The notes beneath the pieces were generated by a model. That model ran no database searches and was not told where the DNA came from. It saw nothing but the letters and a program-made list of their open reading frames with translations. Both the position numbers and the translations under genes were made by a program. Of a stretch of DNA of 6,056 bases, positions 1 through 5,893 are shown piece after piece; the stretch's first letter is position 1; each line of letters opens with the position of its first letter. Origin of the DNA: an uncultured Ardenticatenia bacterium (GTDB taxonomy: Bacteria > Chloroflexota > Anaerolineae > Promineifilales > Promineifilaceae); contig CALLZA010000436.1 in assembly GCA_937858165.1 (NCBI GenBank), positions 1 to 6,056 of the forward strand, written 5' to 3'.

Positions 1-94
1 TGTGTGTGTAGTTGAGGCTTTTTTGTTTCAAGCAGAAGACGGCAGACGATATCTAGTACGGTCTCGTGGGCTCGGAGATGTGTATAAGAGACAG
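1..94. other. Untrimmed Nextera i7 adapter and read-through tail (artefact)
   Basis: Bases 29-52 match the Illumina P7 primer with two mismatches (45 and 50). Bases 53-60 read CTAGTACG, which matches Nextera index N702. Bases 61-75 are the Nextera read-2 spacer, and 76-94 are the 19-base Tn5 mosaic end AGATGTGTATAAGAGACAG. Bases 1-28 are low-complexity sequence with a T run, as expected when reads run past the adapter. None of this is genomic. The first genomic base is about 95. The adapter identity comes from knowledge of the kit sequences. Confidence 0.98.
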
Positions 95-96
95 CG

Positions 97-435
97 TACG
101 ACCTGCTGACCTTTATGGAGCGCCTGCCGGAGACGTGGAAGCCCTACTTCGTCATTGCCATTGGCGATCCTGTGAAGGATCGCGACTTCCTGATCGAGCG
201 CTCGCCGCAGAGCCACATCGCCGGCATCCAGTGCCCGCTGCTGGTCATCCAGGGTCAGAACGACCCGCGCGTGATCGAGCGCGAATCGCGCGACGTTGTT
301 GAGCAGTTGCGGGCGGCGGACAAAGAGGTTGATTACCTGGTGTTTGCCGACGAGGGACACGACGTGCTGAAGTACGAGAATCGCGTCACCTGCTACAACG
401 CCATCACCGACTTCTTCCGCAAGCACCTTATGTGA
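97..435 (+). CDS. S9-family serine peptidase, C-terminal fragment (5' end missing)
   Basis: This is the last 112 residues of an alpha/beta-hydrolase of the prolyl oligopeptidase (S9) family, which cleaves short peptides, probably in the cytoplasm. The 5' part is cut off by the contig end at the adapter, so the catalytic serine is not in the window. The catalytic Asp is seen in QGQNDPRV (D56 of the fragment, codon 262-264) and the catalytic His in DEGHDV (H88, codon 358-360). Other family marks are WKPYF near the start, GDP, ERSP, PLLVIQG, and the ENR segment before the terminal helix FFRKHLM. The ATG at 115 is an internal Met, not a start, because the reading frame continues upstream to the adapter junction. 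The His loop reads GHD where many homologues have GHG, a minor variation. Family assignment is secure; substrate preference (acylaminoacyl- versus dipeptidyl-peptidase) cannot be told from this fragment. Confidence 0.88.
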   Translation, partial: YDLLTFMERLPETWKPYFVIAIGDPVKDRDFLIERSPQSHIAGIQCPLLVIQGQNDPRVIERESRDVVEQLRAADKEVDYLVFADEGHDVLKYENRVTCYNAITDFFRKHLM

Positions 436-522
436 GATACCAGATACGAGTGGCGAGTTTAGATAGCGCGGGCAACTCACCTACTGACCTACTGCTTATT
501 GATACTGCCCACCGCCCACTGC
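436..522 (+). other. Intergenic gap, peptidase to lyase
   Basis: These 87 bases separate the peptidase stop from the lyase ATG. I see no convincing terminator hairpin, promoter or Shine-Dalgarno sequence. An in-frame TTG at 499 could move the lyase start 24 bases upstream. Confidence 0.5.
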
Positions 523-1455
523 ATGGATGACTTGCTAAAGATCTACGAGGTCGGCCCGCGCGACGGCCTGCAGAACGAGGCTGCTGTGCTGACCGCGGCG
601 CAAAAAGGCAGCCTCATCGACGGCCTGGTCGAGGCGGGGGTGCGCCACATCGAGGCCACGAGCTTCGTGCATCCAGCATCCGTGCCGCAACTGGCCGACG
701 CCGATGAGGTCATGGCCAGGGCGGTGGCGCGCCACGGCGGTGCGGGCATCGAGCTGGCCGGACTGGTCTTCAACGACCGTGGCTACGAGCGGGCGGTGGC
801 CGGCGGCTGCCGGTCGCTGGCCTTCGGCGCGGCCGTCAGCGAGACGTTCAGTTTGCGCAACACCCACAACACGCCGCGGCAGGCGCTGGACACAGCCCGC
901 CGCCTCGTCGCTCGTGCCCAGGGCGAAGGGTTGCGCACGCGCTTTTACCTGATGACGGCCTGGATCTGCCCGTTCGAGGGGCCGGTGTCGCCCCACAAGA
1001 CGCTGGCCCTGGTACAGGAGATCGTCGACTGGGGCGTGGACGAGATCGCCGTGGCCGACACCATCGGCCACGCCGACCCACTGTCGGTCGGCCGCCTCAT
1101 TGACCTCATCGCCCGGCGCATCGACATCACCCGGCTGGCGGCCCATCTACACGATACGCAGGCGCTGGGGCTGGCCAACGCCACGGCGGCGCTCCAGGCG
1201 GGCATTCGCACCTTCGATAGCAGCGTCGGCGGGCTGGGCGGATGTCCGTTCGCGCCCGGCGCGGCCGGCAATCTGGCGACCGAGGACATCGTTTTCATGG
1301 CCCACAAGGTCGGCCTGGGCACAGGCGTGGACTTTCGCCGGCTGTGGGACGTGGTCTATGAACTGGAACGCGCCATCGGCCGGCCCATCGGCGGGCGCAT
1401 CCGCCAGTGGTGGGAGAGCAGCCAGGACCACGAGCCGCGCATTGAATTCGGTTAG
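523..1455 (+). CDS. mvaB: Hydroxymethylglutaryl-CoA lyase
   Basis: This DRE-TIM metallolyase splits 3-hydroxy-3-methylglutaryl-CoA into acetoacetate and acetyl-CoA, the last step of leucine breakdown and a ketone-body reaction, in the cytoplasm. The 310-residue product has the full barrel. EVGPRDGLQNE at residues 9-19 carries the catalytic Arg13 and metal-binding Asp14. EATSFVHP follows the second strand. HLHDT supplies metal ligands His208 and His210. GLGGCPFAPGAAGNLATED contains the catalytic loop Cys241 and metal-binding Asn250. The spacing of these four matches human HMGCL His233, His235, Cys266 and Asn275. The start is uncertain: ATG 523 puts the conserved EVGPRDG motif close to the N-terminus as usual, while TTG 499 would add eight residues; neither has a clear Shine-Dalgarno. 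The next gene begins 28 bp downstream, so co-transcription is possible. No other leucine-degradation gene is in the window. Homocitrate or isopropylmalate synthases share the fold but lack the GGCP..G..GNLATED signature. Confidence 0.95.
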   Translation: MDDLLKIYEVGPRDGLQNEAAVLTAAQKGSLIDGLVEAGVRHIEATSFVHPASVPQLADADEVMARAVARHGGAGIELAGLVFNDRGYERAVAGGCRSLAFGAAVSETFSLRNTHNTPRQALDTARRLVARAQGEGLRTRFYLMTAWICPFEGPVSPHKTLALVQEIVDWGVDEIAVADTIGHADPLSVGRLIDLIARRIDITRLAAHLHDTQALGLANATAALQAGIRTFDSSVGGLGGCPFAPGAAGNLATEDIVFMAHKVGLGTGVDFRRLWDVVYELERAIGRPIGGRIRQWWESSQDHEPRIEFG

Positions 1456-1471
1456 TTATCATTTTGTTGAA

Positions 1472-1476
1472 AGGAG
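1472..1476 (+). promoter_or_regulatory. Shine-Dalgarno AGGAG for the carbonic anhydrase GTG start
   Basis: AGGAG lies seven bases before GTG 1484, in a short AT-rich gap. With the lipoprotein signal that starts exactly there, it fixes the non-ATG start and excludes the much longer upstream reading frame (open from 1100), which only overlaps the lyase out of frame. Confidence 0.85.
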
Positions 1477-1483
1477 AATATTC

Positions 1484-2677
1484 GTGAAGAAGACCCTGAC
1501 CCTTGTCACTCTCTTGCTCTTCGCTCTGACCGCGTGTTCGGCGCCGGCGACAGAATCAGTCACTGAGTTACTGCCTGATGAAAGTCAACCCGCCGCTACC
1601 CAGGAGCCTGGCGCAATAGAGCAGACGGCTGCCACGGAGGAATCGGCTCCATCCGAAGAGATTGTGGAGACGGCGCCCACGACGCAGGAAACAAGCCCCG
1701 CGGCCGACGAAGTTGCCGCTGCGGCGGAACCCACGTGTAACCCGGCCGATATCCCGGCCGCGACGTCGGGAGGGGTCATGATCCGGTTCCTCAATCTCAG
1801 TGGCGTTGAGCTTACGGGCGTATGGCATGACACAGCCCAGTCCCCGGCCCAGCTCGTCGACTACTTCCAGTTGGCCGACCGCGAATTCGTCGATCAGGAG
1901 ACGTTTGTCGGCCATGAGTGGTTGCTGATGGATGGGGCGGACGACATGCTGCTGGACGTCATCGCTTCGGCCGAGGCGACGCAGTGTGTGGTCATTTACC
2001 CGCACTTCGAGTATGAGGGCGAAGACGGGCCGGAAGAGTGGGCTGAGCTAAGTGGCCATTATGAGACGTGTGGCATCGGCCAGCAGCAGTCGCCGATCGA
2101 TCTGGTCAACGCCACGCCAACCGATCTGGAGAACATCACGTTTGAGTATGGGCAATCGGCCGTCAATATCATCAACAACGGCCACACCATTCAGGTCAAC
2201 GTCGGCAGTGGCAGCCACATCGTCGTGGATGGCGAAACGTATAACCTGGCTCAGTTTCACTTCCATGCCCCTGGTGAACACACCGTTGCCGGCCAGGGTT
2301 ATCCGCTAGAGATGCATCTTGTTCACCGGGCGGCGAGCCAGGCCTTAGCCGTGGTGGGGGTATTCATCGCCGAGGGGGCGGAGAACGCGGCCTTTGCCCC
2401 TGTTTGGGAGCACTTGCCGGCCGAGGAGACGGGTATTACGGCCACAGGAGCAACGGTTGACGTCGCCGCTTTGCTGCCGCCGGATCAACTCTTCTACCGC
2501 TACAATGGCTCGTTGACCACGCCGCCCTGTTCCGAGGGTGTTCTCTGGTCGGTGATGAGCACTCCGATCGAAATGTCACCCGAGCAAATCGCCGCCTTCA
2601 CGGCGCTCATTGAGGGCAATAACCGCCCTGTGCAACCCATCGCTGCCGGCGCGCTGCGACTAGATGAGTCGCCCTGA
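1484..2677 (+). CDS. Lipoprotein with VHL-beta-like domain and alpha-carbonic anhydrase
   Basis: A 397-residue exported zinc enzyme expected to interconvert CO2 and bicarbonate at the cell surface. Residues 1-18 are a lipoprotein signal peptide (KK, hydrophobic core, lipobox LTAC, lipidated Cys18). Residues 19-84 form an acidic Ala/Thr/Glu/Ser/Pro-rich linker. Residues about 85-170 resemble the VHL beta domain: FLNLSG, VWHD (Trp114), YFQL, then TFVGHEW (Trp146) and LLMDG; Cys85 and Cys168 bracket it and may pair. Residues about 172-392 are a complete alpha-carbonic anhydrase: zinc ligands His259, His261 and His278 (QFHFHAPGEH, EMHLVHR), Glu265, gatekeeper Thr345 in SLTTPPC, proton-shuttle His234 in NNGH, QQSPIDL near the start, and Cys196 and Cys349 at the positions of the disulfide found in bacterial family members. 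The active site looks intact. The carbonic anhydrase and lipoprotein calls are firm; the VHL-beta call rests on motif resemblance read by eye. GTG start with a good ribosome-binding site, 28 bp after the lyase. Confidence 0.93.
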   Translation: MKKTLTLVTLLLFALTACSAPATESVTELLPDESQPAATQEPGAIEQTAATEESAPSEEIVETAPTTQETSPAADEVAAAAEPTCNPADIPAATSGGVMIRFLNLSGVELTGVWHDTAQSPAQLVDYFQLADREFVDQETFVGHEWLLMDGADDMLLDVIASAEATQCVVIYPHFEYEGEDGPEEWAELSGHYETCGIGQQQSPIDLVNATPTDLENITFEYGQSAVNIINNGHTIQVNVGSGSHIVVDGETYNLAQFHFHAPGEHTVAGQGYPLEMHLVHRAASQALAVVGVFIAEGAENAAFAPVWEHLPAEETGITATGATVDVAALLPPDQLFYRYNGSLTTPPCSEGVLWSVMSTPIEMSPEQIAAFTALIEGNNRPVQPIAAGALRLDESP

Positions 2678-2692
2678 GCCTTATACAGAAAG

Positions 2693-2755
2693 CATCCACA
2701 GATGACACGGATTTTCACCGATTCAACCTTGAGAAATTGGTGTCATCTGTGGATG
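2693..2755. repeat. Perfect 16-bp inverted repeat between convergent genes; possible bidirectional terminator
   Basis: CATCCACAGATGACAC (2693-2708) is repeated exactly in inverse at 2740-2755, separated by 31 bases. AA/TT pairs beyond a G-U wobble extend the stem to about 2690-2758. It begins 15 bases after the carbonic anhydrase stop and ends two bases before the stop of the opposing aminotransferase, so it fills the convergent gap. The left half contains three CACNGAT heptamers (2697, 2706, 2716) at 9-10 bp spacing, with an inverse copy in the right arm. There is no long T run, and the loop is large for an intrinsic terminator. A dispersed palindromic repeat that also insulates the two transcripts is my preferred reading. 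Confidence 0.8.
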
Positions 2756-2757
2756 TT

Positions 2758-3918
2758 TCAGTGTGCGCTCTCAGAGAAGGTCTCAATGAAGCGGTCGATT
2801 TCGGCCAGGACGTTGTAGCAGTGGAACGAGAGGCGAATGTAGGCCGCGCCGGCGGCGTCCAGGTGTTTGACGACGACGACGCCCTGGGCGGCCAGGCGTT
2901 GAACGAGCTGATCCGTAGCCGCCGCATCGATTGGCGAGCGGAAGGTGACGATTGGCCCCAGGGCATCGACCGGGGTGATCACATCGAGGCCCAGCGCCGT
3001 CAACCGCCCAATAGCGTAGCGGCTGAGGGCGGTCGTGTGGGCGTCGATGTTGGCGACGCCCAGTTCTTCGAGCAGGGCCAGGCTTTGCCCCAGGCCGATG
3101 AGGCCGGGCACGTTGGGCGTGCCGGCGGCGAAGCGTTCGGCTCCCGGCAGGGGCGTCAGGTCATAGGCCAGCCAGTGCGGCCAGTCAACGGTGGCGTTGG
3201 CGTGGATGAGGCGCGGGCGCATGGCTTCGGCCACGGCGCCGCGCACGGCCATGAAGCCCACGCCGGGCAGGCCCAGGATCGACTTCTGGCCGCCGGTGGC
3301 CAGCACGTCGATACCCATCGCTTGCACGTCAATCGGTACGTGGCCGATGGCCTGGATGGCGTCGACGACGAACAGGATGCCGCGCTGGCGACAGAAGCGG
3401 CCGATCGCCGCCATATCAGTACGATGGCCGGTGAAGAACTGCACAGCGCTGGCGGCCACGACGCGCGAGCGGTCGTCGGCGTGCTGTTCCACGGCGCGCA
3501 GAGTCAGCCCTCCGCCGTCGGCGGGAACGACGCAACTCTCAACGCCGTCGCGGGCCAGGCTAAGCCACGGATAGGCGTTGGACGGGAATTCGACGTCGCA
3601 GAACAGAACGCGGTCGCCCGGTAGCCAGGGGATGGCCTGAGCCACGGCGTTAAGGGCGGCGCTGGTGCTGGTGATGGTGACAATCTCTGACGGAGCGGCG
3701 GCATTGATGAAGCGGGCCAGCCGGGCGTGAAGGTCGATGATGGCCGGCAGGCCGACCCGGCCGAAATAGTCGTTGGGGTCGCCGCTGAGGGCTTCGACGG
3801 CGGCCTGGATGGCGCGCTTGGCGCGCTGCGGCAGGGGCGAGATGCCGGCGTGATTTAGATAGGCGACTTCGCTAGAATGGGGAAACTCGGTTTGGCGCAG
3901 GGTTTGGACGTCATACAT
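2758..3918 (-). CDS. Class V PLP-dependent aminotransferase
   Basis: A 386-residue fold-type I PLP enzyme of the class V (SufS/NifS/isopenicillin N epimerase-like) family, presumably a cytoplasmic homodimer. The N-terminus has YLNHAGISPLP, typical of the family. STS at 84-86 binds the cofactor phosphate. VVDAIQAIG carries Asp186, which pairs with the pyridine nitrogen. TGGQKSILG carries Lys212, the expected Schiff-base lysine. FAAGTPNVPG at 263-272 is the conserved Gly-Thr segment from the partner subunit, and YIRLSFHCYN contains Arg362, the likely substrate-carboxylate arginine. The loop that holds the persulfide cysteine in SufS (R-x-G-x-H-C) is here VVKHLDAAG and has no cysteine. Cys367 lies later, at the position of the family's 'S..lYN' segment, so cysteine desulfurase activity is unlikely. 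Substrate is unknown. The gene is convergent with the carbonic anhydrase and divergent from aat. No strong Shine-Dalgarno precedes the ATG. Confidence 0.9.
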   Translation of the reverse strand: MYDVQTLRQTEFPHSSEVAYLNHAGISPLPQRAKRAIQAAVEALSGDPNDYFGRVGLPAIIDLHARLARFINAAAPSEIVTITSTSAALNAVAQAIPWLPGDRVLFCDVEFPSNAYPWLSLARDGVESCVVPADGGGLTLRAVEQHADDRSRVVAASAVQFFTGHRTDMAAIGRFCRQRGILFVVDAIQAIGHVPIDVQAMGIDVLATGGQKSILGLPGVGFMAVRGAVAEAMRPRLIHANATVDWPHWLAYDLTPLPGAERFAAGTPNVPGLIGLGQSLALLEELGVANIDAHTTALSRYAIGRLTALGLDVITPVDALGPIVTFRSPIDAAATDQLVQRLAAQGVVVVKHLDAAGAAYIRLSFHCYNVLAEIDRFIETFSESAH

Positions 3919-4066
3919 GATGGGTTTGCTCGCGTGGCTCCACGGGAGAGCGTCCGCGGGTCGACGCCGCTTACAGTGCCTATAAGCGGGCCACCCTGTG
4001 TCGTCTATGGACGGCTCTGGATTTGATTCGCCACAATTATAGAGTCGTTATCGCCGGAACCAAAGT
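3919..4066. other. Divergent intergenic region
   Basis: These 148 bases separate the divergent aminotransferase and aat genes and should hold both promoters. The aat-proximal 50 bases are AT-rich compared with their surroundings. Apart from the minus-strand hexamers at 4036-4063, I see no clear operator, riboswitch or gene. On the plus strand, TTGATT at 4023 has no good -10 at normal spacing. Confidence 0.5.
4036..4063 (-). promoter_or_regulatory. Candidate sigma70-type promoter for the aminotransferase
   Basis: Read on the minus strand, TTGGTT (4058-4063) is followed after 16 bases by a perfect TATAAT (4036-4041). Transcription would start near 4029 and give a leader of roughly 110 bases before the ATG at 3918. 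The -35 box matches only TTG of the consensus and overlaps the region just before the aat start codon, so this is a hexamer match only. Confidence 0.35.
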
Positions 4067-4651
4067 ATGGAACTGACACCGGAAGTGCTGTTGTCGGCCT
4101 ACATGCAGGGCATCTTCCCGATGGCCCACGACGACGGCCGCATCCACTGGTTTTCCCCCCAGCCGCGGGCCATTTTGCCCCTCGATGGGTTGCGCGTGTC
4201 GCAGTCACTGCGGCGGGTGCTCCACCACGGCCCGTTCGAGGTGCGCTTTGACACCGCCTTCGAGCAGGTCATCGCTGCCTGCGCCGCGCCGGCCCCCGGC
4301 CGTGAAGAGACGTGGATCAACGCCGAGATTATAGAGGCGTATAACCGGCTGCACCGTCTGGGCTTTGCCCACAGCGTCGAGTCGTGGGTGGGCGAGGAGC
4401 TTGTCGGCGGCCTCTATGGCGTTAGCATCCGCGGCTTCTTCGCCGGAGAGAGCATGTTTAGCCGCCGGCGCGACGCCAGCAAGGTTGCCCTCTACCATCT
4501 GGTGCAACGGCTGCGGGCGCGCAACTTCCGGCTGCTCGACGTGCAGTACACCACGCCGCACCTGATTCGCCTGGGCGCGGTCGAAGTGCCGCGCCGTGTT
4601 TACTTAGCCCTACTGCGGCAGGCGTTGGCGGTGGAGAGTGACTTTGGTTAG
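4067..4651 (+). CDS. aat: Leucyl/phenylalanyl-tRNA--protein transferase
   Basis: The enzyme moves Leu or Phe from aminoacyl-tRNA to the N-terminal Arg or Lys of proteins, creating a destabilising residue for ClpS/ClpAP-type degradation (bacterial N-degron pathway), in the cytoplasm. The 194-residue product covers the family core: AYMQGIFPMA (11-20), IHWFSPQPRAILPL (26-39), ETWINAEIIEAY (81-92), AHSVESW (101-107), LVGGLYGVSIRGFFAGESMFS (112-132, with Glu128 matching E. coli Glu156), ASKVAL (137-142) and LLDVQYTTPHLIRLGAVEVPR (156-176, with Asp158 and Gln160 matching E. coli Asp186 and Gln188). It is shorter than the E. coli protein (about 234 residues), mainly because both ends are compact; no core motif is missing. 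The ATG sits just before the usual first motif, but its Shine-Dalgarno is weak. Neither clpS nor clpA is nearby. It stands as a single gene here, with a repeat after it. Confidence 0.97.
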   Translation: MELTPEVLLSAYMQGIFPMAHDDGRIHWFSPQPRAILPLDGLRVSQSLRRVLHHGPFEVRFDTAFEQVIAACAAPAPGREETWINAEIIEAYNRLHRLGFAHSVESWVGEELVGGLYGVSIRGFFAGESMFSRRRDASKVALYHLVQRLRARNFRLLDVQYTTPHLIRLGAVEVPRRVYLALLRQALAVESDFG

Positions 4652-4665
4652 CCGGTCAGTAAGAG

Positions 4666-4749
4666 CTCACGCATAGAGCGCCAAGAGGGCTAAGAACGCT
4701 AAGAGAGAGCTCTTGGCGTCCTTTGCGCCCTTGGCGTGCTTTGCGTGAG
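4666..4749. repeat. Mirrored array of 9-bp units forming a 40-bp-arm hairpin
   Basis: The left part (4670-4705) is four contiguous 9-mers: CGCATAGAG, CGCCAAGAG, GGCTAAGAA, CGCTAAGAG. After four bases (4706-4709), the right part (4710-4745) is four 9-mers of the inverse type: CTCTTGGCG, TCCTTTGCG, CCCTTGGCG, TGCTTTGCG. With the flanking CTCA/TGAG pairs, the two 40-base arms match at 32 of 40 positions by my count. It lies 14 bases after the aat stop and about 110 bases before prs. It may stop aat transcription, but the regular unit structure suggests a dispersed repeat element of the REP/MITE kind. It encodes nothing. Confidence 0.85.
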
Positions 4750-4843
4750 TCTTTACCCCTTTGCAATGGTCGTGGCGGCGGGGATAATTGGGCTGTACCG
4801 TTATCCGGCCGTCGCCCTGACTGGCCGGGCCAACCTGATGTAA

Positions 4844-4850
4844 AGGGAGG
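4844..4850 (+). promoter_or_regulatory. prs: Shine-Dalgarno for prs
   Basis: AGGGAGG lies eight bases before ATG 4859, the strongest ribosome-binding site in the window. It supports this start codon. No clear promoter hexamers were found in 4750-4843. Confidence 0.8.
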
Positions 4851-4858
4851 GAGCACGC

Positions 4859-5866
4859 ATGAGCCTCAAAGCCTTACCCCTGACACAAAGCGACGTGCGT
4901 CTATTTAGCGGCCGTTCCAACCTGCCCCTGGCCCGCTCGCTGGCGGCCAGCTTGGGCATTCGCTTGGAGGAGACCCACTTCTCGCGCTTCAGCAACGATA
5001 ACCTGTTCGTTCAACTGGGGGCCAGCGTGCGCGGCCGGGCAGTGTTTCTGGTGCAGTCGCTCGTGCCGCCAGTCAGCGATCACCTGATGGAACTGCTGAT
5101 GATGATCGACATCGCCAAGGGCGCGGCGGCGCGGGAGATTCATGCCGTTATCCCCTACTTCTCCTATGCCCGTTCGGACAAAAAGGACGCGCCGCGCATC
5201 TCCATCACCGCCCGCCTCGTGGCCGATCTGCTCCGGACGGCCGGGGCCAGCCACATCATGACCATGACCCTGCACTCGCCCCAGGTTCACGGCTTCTTCG
5301 GTGTGCCCACCGATCCTTTGACCGCTCGCGGCCTGTTCGCCGACTACTTCCGGCCGCGCCAGTTTAGCGCCGAGGATACGGTTGTCGTCGCCCCGGATGT
5401 GGGTAGCGCCAAGTCGGCCGCCCGCTTCGCCGAGATGCTTGGCCTGGGCGCAGCCACGGCCAATAAGACCCGCATGTCCGACGACAAGGTGCAGATTGGC
5501 GGGCTGATCGGCCGCCAGGTGAGCGGCTTCCGCCGAGCGCTCATCCATGACGACGAGATCGCTACCGGCGGGACGATTGTGGAGCTTTCGCGCCTTCTAT
5601 TGGATCACGGCCTGGAGGAGATTTACGTTATCTGTACCCACGGCCTCTTCCTGCGGGGGGCGCTGGAGCGGCTGAGCGATGTGCCGCAGATTTGCGAGAT
5701 CATCACCACCGACACCGTACCCCAGGTGCGCGAACCAAAGAACCCAAAGTTGGTCGTCCTGCCCACCGCGTCTGTCTTCGCCGGTGCGATTCGCCAAAAC
5801 TACTATCGCCAGTCGATTGGCGAGCTGTTCGACTTTGGGGCGGATGATTTGGACGATTCGCCGTAG
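4859..5866 (+). CDS. prs: Ribose-phosphate pyrophosphokinase (PRPP synthetase), divergent type
   Basis: Makes 5-phosphoribosyl-1-pyrophosphate from ribose-5-phosphate and ATP, feeding purine, pyrimidine, NAD, His and Trp synthesis in the cytoplasm. The 335-residue protein has both type I phosphoribosyltransferase-like halves: RLFSGRSNLPLA (14-25), VRGRAVFLVQS (57-67), MELLMMIDIAKGAAA (77-91), VIPYFSYARSDKK (97-109), TLHSPQVHGFF (137-147, Mg-binding His139), VVVAPDVG (175-182, Asp180), NKTR (202-205, catalytic Lys203 and Arg205), and the PRPP loop HDDEIATGGT (230-239). Several positions differ from the usual bacterial enzyme: the ATP-loop FSDGE reads FSNDN (44-48), ARQDRK reads ARSDKK, ISAKLVA reads ISITARLVA, and DTGGT reads ATGGT. 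The catalytic Lys/Arg, His and PRPP-loop aspartates remain, so I expect an active enzyme of a variant clade. It could be a second paralogue. A strong Shine-Dalgarno supports the start. Confidence 0.93.
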   Translation: MSLKALPLTQSDVRLFSGRSNLPLARSLAASLGIRLEETHFSRFSNDNLFVQLGASVRGRAVFLVQSLVPPVSDHLMELLMMIDIAKGAAAREIHAVIPYFSYARSDKKDAPRISITARLVADLLRTAGASHIMTMTLHSPQVHGFFGVPTDPLTARGLFADYFRPRQFSAEDTVVVAPDVGSAKSAARFAEMLGLGAATANKTRMSDDKVQIGGLIGRQVSGFRRALIHDDEIATGGTIVELSRLLLDHGLEEIYVICTHGLFLRGALERLSDVPQICEIITTDTVPQVREPKNPKLVVLPTASVFAGAIRQNYYRQSIGELFDFGADDLDDSP

Positions 5867-5893
5867 CGTGATCCTGACTAGCGGCGCGTTCTT

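Noticed and set aside
66..302. Plus-strand frame starting MGSEMCIRDS
   Set aside because: It begins within the adapter and then runs out of frame through the peptidase gene, so it is not a real gene.
535..1146. Minus-strand open frame of 203 codons
   Set aside because: Antisense shadow of the HMG-CoA lyase; no domain and no ribosome-binding site.
1100..1483. Upstream in-frame extension of the carbonic anhydrase frame
   Set aside because: It runs out of frame inside the HMG-CoA lyase. The Shine-Dalgarno at 1472-1476 and the lipoprotein signal peptide starting at GTG 1484 fix the true start.
2737..3624. Long plus-strand open frame (295 codons) opposite the aminotransferase
   Set aside because: It is the antisense shadow of a well-supported PLP enzyme in GC-rich DNA. 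Its translation has no recognisable domain and is rich in Gly/Ala/Arg/Val, as expected from the opposite strand.
4023..4053. TTGATT / TATAGA pair as a plus-strand promoter for aat
   Set aside because: The spacer would be only 9 bases, and at normal spacing (17) the -10 region is not recognisable.
4750..4843. Possible riboswitch or leader RNA before prs
   Set aside because: No purine-riboswitch or other known aptamer core is visible. The structured part belongs to the 9-bp-unit hairpin further upstream.
4901..5548. Minus-strand open frame of 215 codons
   Set aside because: Antisense shadow of prs; His/Gly/Ala/Arg-rich composition is typical of a complement of GC-rich coding DNA.
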